NCBI GenBank assembly: GCA_028564675.1
Contig: JAOVVO010000230.1
Span: forward strand, 1 to 64,000
DNA from: Onchocerca lupi
Taxonomy: Eukaryota > Nematoda > Chromadorea > Rhabditida > Onchocercidae
Direction of reading: 5' to 3'
DNA: 64,000 nt
Below are positions 9,897-24,800 of this stretch, one piece after another. Position 1 is the stretch's first letter, and every line of letters begins with the position of its first letter. Made by a program: the position numbers and the translations under genes. The notes under the pieces were generated by a model that made no database searches, was not told the DNA's origin, and worked only from the letters and a program-made list of their open reading frames with translations.

Positions 9897-12800
9897 ATGT
9901 ATCGACGGAAAAAGGGTCGAGATGTATCGGCAGCCAGGGAGGATTCGAGCGGATTGCCGATGGATAGTCTTGAGTCGGTCCCCGCGACACCACCTCTCGT
10001 TAATGGTTAGTGTATACACTAATTTCGTACTAAAAAATGGACTAGCAACTTGTATCAGACTTATAAAATATACTTCCTGCAAGATAAACTGCATGATAGA
10101 TAAACGCCTAATATTTTCTTACCGTGTATATGTTTATATATATAATGTATAGATTGCATGTATTCATTCTATATATGTATCTGTGTCTTTGTATTAAGTT
10201 TTCTGAACCTTAAAAGTCTTTTCAATTAAATTAAAAAAGTGGATTGAATCAGATATTTAAATTTGTATATTCTGTTTGAACTATAACTTTTGGTTTAAAT
10301 TCATTTTATTTGTTATGACTGCAGATGGCGACCACAGGTCGTTGAATAGTTTTATAATTTTCGTAGTTACTTTCGTTTCTGTATAAGTTTCAGTTACATT
10401 TTAGCACCTTCTCAAGTATCATCAACAAATGATAATTCATTCGGTAATGATTATTCGATAATCGATGAAAAAGAATTTCGCCGAGCTCTCGATCGATGTT
10501 ACACACAATCACAGAATGGGAATATATGTAAATTAAATTTCAAAAAAGTGACTGCGCGAAGTACATTCGAGAAATTGTTGGATGAAATGGGAATTGAAAT
10601 CTGCACAAATAGCGATGATGAAATATCAATATATCTAGGTTAGGTCTAATGTTCTTGAGAGTTTCGCTCCGTTAGATTTCATCCTATTCGGTAATTAGTA
10701 TTAATAAAGCGATGTTGTTGCATGAATCAGCGTAGCTATACTTATTTGCTTGTTCCTTCGTGTTAAAAATATTAATATTTTATCATTAACGAGGTTGACT
10801 GGGCTGTTGAATTTTTGTATTTCCTATTCTCACATTTGATTATTATGACAGTAATGAAAAATTATTAATTCATTGCAGCAATAACACTAAAAATTATAGC
10901 GATGGGTGTGATCATGATAATACTTCGCAATCAGTAATTAATAATTATGCCACTAATATATATTTTTATTCCAGCAAGTAGTTTTCATGATTTGGTAAAG
11001 AAATTGGATATATACTGCAAAGATGACAGCGTGAGAAATTATCTTATAATCAGTATATCTTGTTCATTTTTTTATTTACTCTTTACATTTTCTTTACATT
11101 TATCATTCAAAATTTTTTCTTTACATATATCTTATAAAATATTGCAGAAAAGAACAAATTTCTTCAATCTTTTCGAGGAAGAAATTGTTGAAGAGACTAA
11201 ATTTAGAATGTATTTATCGCCTTCCGCTACTGAAAAAGGATACGTGGTGAGCAGTCTCTTCTCTCTTCAATTTTTGTATGTTTAGAGGAATTTCTCACTG
11301 TTCTAAAATAATATCAAACTTTTTGTTGCCGAACTTTTATTCATTTAAAATATTAAATGCATTTTCTAAAATATTGGCTAAACTATTATTAGTGGTTTGT
11401 GTTAACTTTTTCGCTAGTCATTGGTCATCGTGAATTTTAGATTCGTAAAGAAAACATTTACAGGATACATTTATTCGAGCTCTGCTAATGTCAAATTCAT
11501 CACAAGCTATCACATTCGAATTGGTAATTAGAAAGATTGAAACTTATGCAAAAAGGTAAAATTGTTAAATTTTTTATGAATAGAAATAATTTGTTGCATC
11601 ATATAATTTTTTTCAATAAGTGATATAATGAACGTAGAATACTAACTTATTTTGAAGGCATTAGAATATTTGGTGAAAATATTAAAAGTTGCTTCCGCTT
11701 AACAAAAAAAGTATTTTTAAAAAGGTATTGAACCTGTTAGTTCTACTACACCTCGGAAGCATTCCCTGATTTTGTTTATTATCAAATTTTTTTTTTTACT
11801 TTTGATTTCTGCGAAAAAAATTTCTGGAATATTTGTTCTTTTCATCTGATTCAAGATCAAAATTTTAGCGTTACCGGTGATAGCATGAAAAATGATTGCC
11901 TAGCACTTGCCTGTATCGCACAATTTCGTTATTTGAGTACTATTTATGATTGTAAAAGGATTTTCAATTCAATTTTCGATTGTGATTTGGAGAGTTGGCA
12001 CTGTGCTCCACGTGACGCTTTGATACAAGTTTTACCGGAAATCCTGCCCAGTCACATCATTCAGCAAGGTCGATTCGTTGAAGAATTTCATTTATTAAAT
12101 TTCTAAATTACAAAAATCAATCAAGGTTTTGCCCGATGGCTATTAATCGTAATGAATTTCTGCAATTCTCTAAGTGCCTTGTATTTTGCTGTTGAATTAT
12201 CTTCGTAATTTACAGTACTAAAAAGGCATAATTTTATATTTTTAGTAGTTCAACCTTGTAAGTCTTTCGAAAGTTGATTTCTGCCTTTTTTTTTATGTTA
12301 TAAAAATCTTGTTCCTTTCCAGATGCTGCAAATAATTTGCAACAAATGTTTTTAAGAAAAGTTCATGATAATTTGCCAGCCTTTCGAATCACTATTCTCC
12401 AGACACTCCTGTTGCTTCGCACCGATGAACAAACAACAAATAAGGTAATTTCTGTTTCAAAATTAACTCACTAAATGTTCAGTTTATGCTTCTTATATCT
12501 AATAAGCTGATCTATATAAATAGGAATGTAAATGCTACCTGTTATTCCGAATGGATCTCTGGAAGTTCTCCACCGATTCTTTTCAAATTTTGACACAGCC
12601 TTGTATCTCAATGCCATCATTTTTATATAGATGTACTTACTTTTTTTCATGTGTCACGTCCGTGACAACTAAAAGTAAATGGGAAGGCGGGGTTTATTGA
12701 TCCCGGCTTCCTTTCTCTCACTCTCTTTCTACCTCCCATCTCTCTCTCTCTCTTTTCCTTGATAATAATAATAGTAATAATAATTTTAATAACAATAATA

Positions 12801-15800
12801 ATAATAAATAATAAATGATAATAAATGACAATAAATAATAGTGAATAATAATAAATAGTAATATATCATAATAAATCTATTTAAATAAAAATGTAAATCG
12901 TTACCGTAGTTCGCCAAATAATTTTGCAACCTCTTCACCGATCGCTTTAAGATCCTGACACAGCCTTGTATTCAAATAGGTCATCATTTTTATATAGACA
13001 TGCTTACTTTTTTTTCACGTGTGATGTCCGTGACAACTAAAAGCAAGGGGCGGAGTTTATTGACTTCGCCTTCCTTTTTTCTCTCATTCTCCCTCTATCT
13101 CCCATCCCTCTCTCTCTACTGCTATGCTTATTACATTGGATTCATTCAAGCAAAGAAGGAAAAAAAAATGATAAAAAGAATTAAAATACTTTCTGATATG
13201 GCAGATAAATATAAAAGTTTTTGCATTTGCCATGAATCTGAAACAAAAAAATTTTTAATATGTGTTAAATTTTGAATTTGAAATTCTTTTTCCTTAATAA
13301 AAATTAGCTTAATTTGTTTGAAAAAAGGCATCAACTTAACCTAAAGGGATTTTATTACATTAATTCTAAATATTTCTCAGGATCAAACTTTTTGTTCAGT
13401 TAATCTTCTCCGATTTGATTTTGATTCAATTAATTTGATGTGAATAAAGTATTAACTCATAATTTTTTTCATTTTTCCGTAGATTAAATATTGAAATCCA
13501 TCGGAAGTATTGGTGACTTATAATTTAATATAATTGATACTGATTTTTTCTTTTTTAAATTTTATTCATATTATACCTTTATTTGTTTATTTTTATCTAA
13601 CTATATATAGAAATAAAATCGATATAAATAAAAATGTAAATGCTCCCTGTTACAAATGTTAAATCTCCAGAAGTTCTTCATCAATTTCTTTGACTGTGGC
13701 TACTTTCTCCAACGTTTTAAGTTCTTCATCGGTTGATTTGAAATTTTTATACCGCTTGAATTCGAATAGGCGCTTGTTTTTTAATAAATAAGACGAGTAA
13801 TTTAAGCTTTTTGTTTGTTTTTTGTTTTATGAGGGATGTGATTCGTTTACTTTTTGATTTGTGGAAAATGAAGTTGCGTCGCAGAAAAAAAAAAAACTAC
13901 GCCTTTAGAATCTAGTTCTTTTTGCTTCCCTGATAACTGCTTGAATATCAAATCTTAAAATCAGGGGCAGATGATATACCAGTCAACACTGCAATCCTTT
14001 CTGGAAATTAAAGAACAGTCATCCATATCGAGATCATGATGATGTATAATGAAATGTTTCCTTCAAGCAGTTTGTTAATTATTTCTTCTAATATTAGGCT
14101 AATATTACTTTTAATATAAGGTCATGTCTTGAATTGCCTTTTTGTCGTAAATGTTCAATGTTCATTTTGACACAACGTTTCAAGTTTTAACCCATTGCTT
14201 CGAAATTTTGACACAACGAATAGGCACGTTGTTTTTGCCTAGATACATCTACTTTTTTTACCCGTCGAACCTGTGACAAAGAAAAATAAGTGAGCGAAAT
14301 GGATGTATTAACCACGCTTACTTTCTGTAAAGTGGACATGGTCTTCATATGCAACCCTCATTAGGATCGATAAAGTATCCGCAATGTTCTATCAAGATTT
14401 CAAAGCAATAAGGACTTTCCGATGTCTAAGATTTTGAATTAATATAGATAAGGCACAGGTTCAAGAACTTTTGGAGGTTCAAGATTTTGAATTAATGAAC
14501 ATTGATATTTTTATTTATGTAGACTAGCTGAACTCGACCACGCGGAGCGTCGCCGAGTTCAGCTTATTTTGAATGAATTTCATTGTTGTTTTATCTGAGA
14601 TGTTTGGATCCATCCCTACTGTCTTTCACTTCGACTATATTTGTAATGAAATCGTGAACTTTACTGGATATTGCAGAAAGCAGTCTTCTATGCGCTACCA
14701 AATTCCATAATTATGCTTTTTTTAGATTCGTGGAATCATGTTGCAAAATTTGATGAAATTAGACGTAGAAGTTTTGCCGGAATTGGTGACATACTGCTTG
14801 GACAGTATTCAAAGGAATGAAAAATTTGCTTTCCGAAATATCCTATGCAGTCTTCGGGCACATCTAGAAATCGAAAATTTAGGAAATGCAGAAACAGGAA
14901 CAAAGTATTACGTTGTTTATTCTTCTATAAACTTAAAATTTTAAAGAAATTATATTTCGAGAGATCATGCTTTGTTTAATATATATTGATTGTTTTTTCA
15001 GTCTTTTTTTTCGAAAAATTTTCTTAAATTTTTATAATACTTATTTTTGATTTGTTTTTATTTTTTGTAATTAAAATTATTCCAGCAAGAAAACAATTGG
15101 TTTAATACTAACGAAAATTTTTGAAACAATTTTGAAGAAGATAAGAACAAGTGATGGACGTTATTGGAAGGACACAATAGTTATGTTGACCGCTGAAAGA
15201 CAGGAACAGAATGATGAGGAGAATGAAAGAGAGGATATGACCGAATCTAGAGAGAATCTTGTTCCGGTCCCGAAAAAGGTTCAATTCTTCCAGATATATT
15301 TGAAATAAAAACTGGAGATCGAAATTCGACTGTTCAGTGTCTTCTGCATAGATTAATACTTGTAGGTAAACATGTCTTGAATGTATGGTTTTTATGGAAT
15401 AATTAATTCTGAATAAATGAAGCATGCCTTATTGCATGGCCTCAAGATACTTGTCTTTGTTTTGCCGCATTAGGACACTAATTTTTTTTGGGGGGAAGGG
15501 TGACTTGTGGTTTAGTATTTATTAGTCTCTTATATTTTATTTTAGATGCCAGTTCTTTTCGATGTTTTATTTTATTTTGCTTTAATGGATGTGAATAATT
15601 GGAGTCATACAATCCACAGTATCTTCAAACGACAGATTTTATGCAGTCAGCATTTCCAGCTGGAACAACTAGTTATACTGGCTTTTGAATACACTGAAGT
15701 ATATCATCTGAGTTTTAATGACTCAGTTATAATCACTTTATATATCAATTTTCTATGTATAAATTTGCCCATATTTAGTTCGGAGAAAACATGAGCTTTA

Positions 15801-18800
15801 GGGAGAATTAGGCGCAGTTCGAATCATTTTTGGCTTTGAAAAAGAAAAATTTATGGATATCTCATCTTTTAATATTTCATAGCAGCGATTCTTGTTTTAA
15901 TTGAATTTAAATAATCTTTTGATATTTTGTTTTCTCTAAGAAATTTTTTAGTGTTTGGAATTCAAGAATTTTAGCATTTAAAATCCAAAATTTTCAGTTT
16001 ATTACGCGTTTTTTCCAACCAATCTGTAATTTTTTCGAAGCTTTAATGTGGTCTTCGATACCAATCTATATGCAGTTTGGAGCTCAGGGATACAAAACTC
16101 TGTTTGTAAAACTTCCATCAGAGCAATCAGTGGTATAATCTTTTGGTCGCTTTTTTGGTGTGAGACTTATTTTAGTGTTTACTGCTTAGAAGATCGGGAT
16201 TTCAAAATATTAAATATATTTTGTAAAAATCTCATAGAAGCAGGAAGTGCACATAACCGGAATTTAATTTTCAGATTTTCAATCACATTCTTCAGCATTT
16301 AAATGGAACTGAAGGGGAAATCATCACAACACTTTCAGTATTGCAGGATATTGCAGAGAATCACTACGAAGAAATTGCCAAGTTTTCTCTTGATCTTAGT
16401 GTAAACTTTGAATTTTGAAAAACTTTGATTTTATTAATTTTGAAATGCTTTCAGAAAGAAGAACTCAAGAATAATATTTTGGAAATCAAAATAAATTTAG
16501 ACGAGCCAAATAAACAACAGTTCACGGCACAATTGTACATACATACCATTGTCGGAGAGTTACACAATAAGATTGAACTATGCATTAAATCCAATTAAAA
16601 TAATAGTTTTCAATTTAATTTTTTCTCGTCCATGTTTGCTTTTCAGAAAAAAATACCATGTCTAATCAATTTTTCATTTGACAGTGTTTGTCAGTTTTTT
16701 AATATATTGCTTTTGGTGGAGCGAGCAGCCGAACAATCACAAATTATTGAAAAAGTAGGTGTTGATGCTCCGAAAATAAGGCACTGATGCATATTATTGA
16801 GGTAATTAGTATAATCTTGGGTATTTAGTTATGAAGCGTTTTTTTGCCAACTTTTAAAAATATGGCATTGTACTAATCGATAAGCATCTTCATATTCCAA
16901 CCGAATAATAGATTAATGTCTACTCAATCTTGGTTACATTTTGATTATCTTCGCAAAATGAAATTCATGTATTCAAAATTCAAAACTTTGCTAATAACTT
17001 TAGAAACGAATAATGGAAACATGTTTTATTGTAGCACAAAAAACTGGATTTCGAAATTGAACTACTTCTATCTTCATCTTCGGCAAAAGAGAAAGTATGG
17101 GGAATCCTTGGTGTATTGATGCAACTGCAACAACATCTAATGAATAACAAGTATCTTCATGTATTTTTCTCACTCAAAAACTAGTAGGAACTTTTTTAGG
17201 GATTGATTTTTTCTCATCAATAAAGTCCTCCAAAAGTTAATAATTATTTGGAATAACACAATAGAATAGTCACGTAACTTCTTTGTGTTTCGACATATCA
17301 TTTCTTTATATACTTTTTGTATAGATAACGGTATTCTGGAATACGGATTTCAAATATGCTACTTCTTTCGATTAATTGTATTCTATCATTTTAATGAATC
17401 GAAAGTAAATATTTTCATTATTGACTTGAAATAGAAAAAAAATCTGTTACAGTTTAAACACTGAGCATCGTGAAAACATGCTTAAACAAAAGTTAACATT
17501 GCTCGATGAACGAACAAAATATAATGCTTATTTGCGCACGTGTTTCTACCAACATTTTGCAAAAATCCTGAATATCACTATTGGGATTGGATACAGCGCT
17601 GTTTTGGTTAATGATTATATTTTCATTTATGGTTAAGTTAATCTTCAAATCATGTGTGCCAATCGTCAAATCGTTGATTATTAAATTATGATTCAAATCG
17701 TGACTCAGATGTGACTTTTCCAGCCTTTTGATTATTTTTTTAATCTTAATGACAAAATACATTCTTCTATTCAACTTCCAAGATATTCAGTACTTATCCC
17801 ATACAGCTTCTAGTATGTGTGGTGCTGCATCAAAATTTTTTCTTTGTACTCAGTGATGGATTATGTATTCGGAATGTTGCCATAATAAAGTAGAAGTATC
17901 AATTGGTTCATCATATTCGGTTCTATTCATTTCAGGTTGTCTGGGCTGAAAGGCTATGTGTGGAGTTCAGACGGGATTATCTAAAACAACTTGAACGAAA
18001 TTTCACGCAATGGTGATTTTTCTTAAGAGCAAAGATATAATAAAGATATGCTTTAACATTTTTCTAAAATATGCGTTACTTGTCATTAATTTTCTTTGAT
18101 ATATTATAATTTTTTGGATAAAAAAGAAATAAAAGAATCTTGGTTGTCTGAATAAGATATATGCTATATTAAAAATCAAAAAGCAGTACATGTGAATTTT
18201 GCTGTTCTTATTTGCAAAGTTTGTGGAACTAGATGTTCAAATTTCAGCGCCTTGGAAGATGAACGCTATAGCAACTCACTGCACAAAGAGTGGCTTTGTT
18301 TAAGCGAACAGGTGAAACATTTCTGGGAAATTCTACCCGATTCTCCGAATCGGATTTTTGAACCAATTGCTCATTTTCAACTTCTCTTAGCGCTTACCAA
18401 GTTAAAATATTTGTGGGCCAACAAACAACACAATGATAATTTTCTAATGGAACTTCGTTTTATATTGGGTAAGCAATATAACTTCAGTATACAGTTCCAA
18501 TTGTTATTATCTTAAAAGTTTCTGTAGGAATGCAGAAGAATTGCAGGCTAGTTTCGTGCAAATTAGGTATTCTAGGGCTGACTGCATTTTTTTTTTCAGC
18601 AGTATAAGTTGTCAATCATTCCTTTAAAAAATATAAGATGAAGTCATTATTTAAATCCGAGTTAAAAGTGATATTGCAGAAGCAAATATTTCGATGGTTG
18701 AAATCGATTTGGAAACAAAAGACAACCGGAGCAAGATTATAAATTGCGACATATTTTTCTTTTGCATTCAGTGGATTCGTCTGGCTAGTCTTTTCTTCCA

Positions 18801-21800
18801 ATTCATCAATATGATAAGTTGGTTGTAACATAATTCAGGAAACGATCGTTCAATTCAGCGATTCGCTCCCTGACTAGCTCTGTTTCCAGTTGAAATAAAC
18901 AACTTAGCAGCATTTAATATTCTAAATTTCTCAATCAAAAAAAGAATAAAGCCATAATCCTATCATATTGACTAGATTTCTTGGCTCTCATCAAAAAAAA
19001 AAAAAAAAATTCCAATCAATAACAAATTTTGATCGCTCTAGAGATGGTAATAATCATAAAGACAGACTAAAGTACGAGTTTCAGTATGAAAACCAGTTGT
19101 AAACATATGATTATTATGAGCTGAAACACCTAAAACAATAATTCAAATTTATCGAAAAAAAAGTTTGAAAAGTGATCCTAGTTTGACTTATAACCAAAAG
19201 CTGTACTAAATTTTATCACAACACAATAAATTTGGTGTTTGCTGTTCCTGCTTTTCAAGCGACTTTATACCTCATCCATACTATCCATTTTCCCTAATTT
19301 TTTAAAAATTATAAAATAAATTTTAGATGCTAAATACATTTGTTGTAAGCGGTAATACAATACATGGAGCGGATAAAGAAGCCATCCATGCCATATTACG
19401 CAAAAGATTTGCATTAATGATAGAATGTCAGAAAAGCTTGAAGTACACCATTCAAAGTTAGTTAAATTGAAAAAAATATGACAACTCTTCCAATATTTGA
19501 ATTAAGGAGCGATTATGTGGATAAATAGATTCGACATAAATAACTTTATGAAACGGCGCAGACAGCACAACTGAAAAAACAATGTTGTGGAATGATATAC
19601 ATCAAAAGCATACTATGGTAGACTAAATACATATTTAAAAAATTTTCAAATCACGAAATAAAGGAGCTATAATAATAATAGAAGTTGAAAAATACTACAG
19701 ATTTCTCCATTTTTTATCGAAATGCGTCTTTCTTTTGGTCGTTATCCATGTTCCATTTCAAATAATCGATGCTTCAGCAGTTCAATAGAACTATTATTGT
19801 AGAAATCGGAGAATATAGGATGCCATGTGCGTTGGATTTTGAAGAAACCGAATTAATAGTATTTCATGATATTTCTAAAAAGCCGTCATCCATGAAAAGC
19901 CGAAAAAATGCAATCAGTGATGAAAAAGAAAACAATGAAGATAAAAGTGATGGGAAATATAGGGATGATAAAGAAAGCAAACGAAATGAAATGGAGGGCA
20001 AAAAAACTGCAAGTTTATTGAAATCCCTTAATTATATTTATAATGATAAACAGGTGCGACATCTTTTCTTACGGACTTGAGAAGTCGTAATTATGTAAGT
20101 TGAAAACCTGCCAGCATGAGCTTTAGCTTAAGCAGTTATTACTGTGATTTCCATTAATCCAATGGATGAGTGACATCATGGGATGGTTATTGCTTGGATT
20201 AATGAATAGTTGATATCCTTATCAACTGAATAATAATTTTTGATTGAAGAATATAAAAAGGTCTTGTCAAAAAACGATAGGAATTGTTAATATCTCGATG
20301 TGATATTGTAGGGCGAAGGTTTACAGAGTGTCAATGGGACGGGGATTGGAAAAACGAAAACTGTCGAAACTGAACAGATGAGTCATATGATAACTAAAAA
20401 TTTAAATCGTCGAAGGCTAGTTGCTGAATCTCAGTTGATATCCTTTTTCATGCCACTCAGTTTCGCTGCTGTTATTCATTTGATTGAAGTAACTTCATAT
20501 TTACTTTTCAATCTTGTCTTATTTGATTGGCAATATTTTATCAATGGCTCTGTTCTCCTTAAAATTCTAAAATGTTTTTCCAATATCATGACATTGAAAT
20601 TTACTTACTTTTTATTAGATTTTCATCAAAAATTTTCGATTCGCAGATCAGGTCATAGCACGTTATTTATTTATTAAATAATAATCTTTGGGATATAATC
20701 TTTTGCTCATTTATGCAAATAGTGCCGTATTTCAGTTATTGCCAAAAAAAAGAAAACAAACAACATTTTTACTGGAAACTTTGGGCAAACTATTGGAAGA
20801 ACTTTTACCGAAAAGGAAGAAGAAAATACCTGTCTTTTTGGTATGTTTCGTCTATTCCTGAAAGTCATCGATAATTAAGCCTTTCATTAAATTGTTTCTT
20901 TAAATTCTTTTTTGAACTTGTTTATATTATCAGTTACTTTCTACATTATAATACTGAATTCTTTATTGTTAGTATTTTTTCCCTTTAGTTCCCTTATATA
21001 TTTAGTTTTATTAAATTGGAGTGATGATATCAATACATAGCGAAATATTTATTCCAAAAGAGCATAAATCAATTAGTGACGCATATAACGCAGCAGATAA
21101 CGACTGCTAATTTTTACTGGTATTACGTAATTCCCGCAAATTTTGGCATTCTCATTTTTAGATTTTAGTTTTAACTAATATCTAATTATGTCTTGAGACT
21201 GTTAATTTTTATTTTACCAGTCCGCTTGTTTCTTGATTATCTGCTGTCCGCCAAGAATCATTACTTTTTTTTCCACGACATTTTTTCAAATTTTTTCAGT
21301 TTACCTTTATTAGATTATAAGTTACCCTATATTTTAATATAATGCGATTTGTTGCTGCATTATTTAGGCAGCCCGAAAAGCTGCTACGAAAAAGCTTTTG
21401 GAGAATGACAATCCGAAAATTATTTGGCATTCAATACAGTCCGTGATCCCAACCTTATTCGTCATTTTACACGGTTCAGTGAACTATTTCAAAAATCTGC
21501 TAGATACATCCGTCGTTATCGATGCCACCAAACGCTCCTATCACGCTGACATGAGCGCTCTCATGTATTCGTCATTAGTCCTTTTTTACAATATATTTTC
21601 GTGGTAAGTTTTTTTGTGCATTGATTTATTGCCTTTTGATTTACAACATTAATTGGGCAAAACTTTAATCGGATTCCTAGCTTTTTATTCATTTTTACTA
21701 TTATATTTTTTATTCATGATGCAGTTTGCAGAATAAATATAAACATTCATTTAAAATAAATATTTAAGTACAGTGCTGATTAATTAAGAATTAGGAAAAT

Positions 21801-24800
21801 ATTGTTTTCAGCCAGGATTTTATGAAAATAACCAGAAATGACTCAGTAGAAGAAGAAAGATCTGATCATTCAAGAATGAAACGTCGAAAATTGTTAATGG
21901 AAAAGTTGGAAAGAACGATGATTGATATTGGAGTTGTTGAAGATACGCAAGGAGCAGATGATGCAGAGGTTTCCATTCATTGTTTGGTTCCATAGTATAA
22001 ATTAATTTATGAAGCCGATTTGCTAATTAAAATCATCAGAAATTAAGATTAGTTTGGAAGACAAGAAGAATAAAAAAAAAATCTATTTTAGATTGTTGTT
22101 TCGAGCTATTTTATAAACATTTCCGAAATAGTCCCTACATTGAACTGTGCTGTTTCTTTACTTCAGTTACTTTCCTGTGATTTTATTGACCCCCAACAGA
22201 AATCGAAAATTGGTAAGTATTCAGAAATTAAAAAAGAGCAGACGCTGATTCTTGAATGGCAGATTAAAACCCATTTTAACTCCAAATTATATAAGAATTA
22301 ATTTTGATTGTAAAGCAACTAGAACAAATTGTTTGAACAAAGCTATTTATGGATGGTTGTTTTTTTTTTTTTTTTTTTTTTTTAGCAAAAACAGCACTTG
22401 CATACTTAAAAAAAGAGTGGTTTGACATAGACGAAAGACCGATGAAAGGTGCATCGTTTAATCAAGCGGTTGCAAACATTTTGAGGTTGTCTAATTTTCT
22501 TTATAATTTATAATGCTGTCTGTAAGGATATATTCAATTAATTCCCTTTACATTGTTATTTTTTCAATGTTAAGTATCAACTTCAATTTGTAGCATTGCG
22601 CTGGCGTGAATTTGAGCAATCTTTCTCGTTGAGGCAGATGTGAGTGTCAGAATGTCTTGTATATGAAAAAAATTAGTTTCTATATTATAATCTTATATAC
22701 AGCGCTAAAGGAACACTTAGCAATTGCCAAAATAGCATTTATAGTTTCATTTAATAATGTAAAAATTTTCTGAATGTTATTGAACAATTTTTTGAATTCT
22801 GGAGTTTTTCAAGAAGTGGAAAAAATTGTTTTTTTTTTTTGCAAAAAAAAAAATGATTGCTTAAATTTGTTCGTAAATTTTTTGTTGCTAAAAGTATCCG
22901 ATTATTTGATGCGTCTGACGTTTTTGGTATAATCGGACGTACTGTTCATGTCTTTTCTTTGCCCAAAGAGGTTAACATCGACTGTCTCAAACCATTTTAT
23001 AGTAGATTTATCTGCTTATCACAATAAAGATGATTATTTCCATTGCCGTCATATAGAATTATAATTCTATCGAGTTTGTACAAAAATTTTTATTACATCA
23101 GGGTTGCATAAAAATTATTTTTCTTGATTTAATTACATAAGTTGCTTTTCTCAATTATTTGTGGTGTTTCATGTTTGTGGTTTTATGTTCTTTCAGGAAT
23201 CTATCTAGTCTACTTAACTAGAAGCTTTGAAATTTTCTCGAACCGAAAATGAATATATTTATAGGATATATCTTTCATTTCGGGAGCAAACTGAACGACT
23301 TTCTGCGATCCAGTGGATTCTAGCGAACAAAATATCTGAATTAGTCCCAGAGGATGAACGGCGACGAAGTAAAATTTCATCTCTCGAGTCGTGTCACGAC
23401 AAGGATTTGAATGAGGCTGAAGGATCTCTTTTTATCTGTTTTAGCAAGTACGTCGCCGTAAAACATTTCTCAGTAGAAAATTACCTATTTAAAACATTTC
23501 TCCAGGCATTGATCAAATAGTTAACACTAAATGCCGCATTTTCTTCCCAATACATTAGCAGATTATTCTTGACGTGAATTTATTGTAATGTTTATTCGTT
23601 TCAGAATTACTTTTGCTTCCGTATATAAAGTTTTGTTCTGTTCACTGAATGAAACTGTAAAGAACGTTTTGTCATTGCAAGTGATTGAGAAGGGTGAATT
23701 ACAACAGGATGAATGCTTCACACTTTGGAAGATTGCTGCTAGTAGTTTTTGTCTATTAACTCTACTGATCCGTGTAAAGGCATGTTTTCTAGAATTTACA
23801 AATTCGGGAACTGAGCAAAAACAGCATATAATCGCAAAAATTATTTTAATGAAGTTTTCTTATGATATTGATTAAATATCATTTGGAAATATTAATCCAG
23901 ATTATTTATGATTTATATCGCATACTAGATTAAATTCATTTTAGTACAGATAAAATTTTATATCAGTTTTATATCAATTCATATTCTTTTTTTTATAAGT
24001 TTCAGTCAAGTAAACTTAGAATTTGACGATGAAGTCCTTCATGTGTTCCAGGACAATTCCGCATTGTCCAATTAAGTTAATTCATTTTTTATCTTTTAAT
24101 CATTAAATCATTGAGGAATTGCGAAATGCTAGCGTATTATTGACTGCTGCACGAGAAGGTCGCTCATTTTTGCAAACTTTTATCAGAAGTTCCTTCATAT
24201 ATTTGTTGTCAGACGCATCAAGGTTAGGTATTGATTTTTAATTAAATTCAGTTTGACATATAAGGATATTTCACTTTTTTTGAAGCTAATTATACAATTG
24301 AATGTCATAATTATCTTTGTGGTTATAAGAAAATATGTAGCATATGTATACCTCAAATAATATATATGTCATAATAATATATTATATGGTTGATAGATCA
24401 GAACAGTATTTTGAAGGTTTGCGAAATATGGTACGGGAGCAAATGCCATTTTAAAAACAGTGCAGATTGGTAATCGTTCATTACAAAATATGAGTGCTCA
24501 TGCGAAGGTTTTACTTCACTTTTTTAAAATCATACTTTATCATAATCTGCTTAAATGAAATTTATTGAATAAACATACGTTGCGAATTATCGGTTGAGAC
24601 AGAAAATATTGCTGAGTTTCAACAACTTTCATTCGGATATAATTAATTCGAATAAATTTAATTGATGCACATTTTTAACGAATCCATTTCGAATTTAAAC
24701 CGATTATTGCATGATTATTTTTCTGATTTCTAAAATAGTGCAATTATCTTCGCAGTTCTTCATTCTGGTTATGAATAAATTTTTTTGCAGAGTACCAAAT

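Noticed and set aside
15108..15425. 105-codon minus-strand frame
   Set aside because: Antisense shadow of FANCD2 exons 15086-15361.
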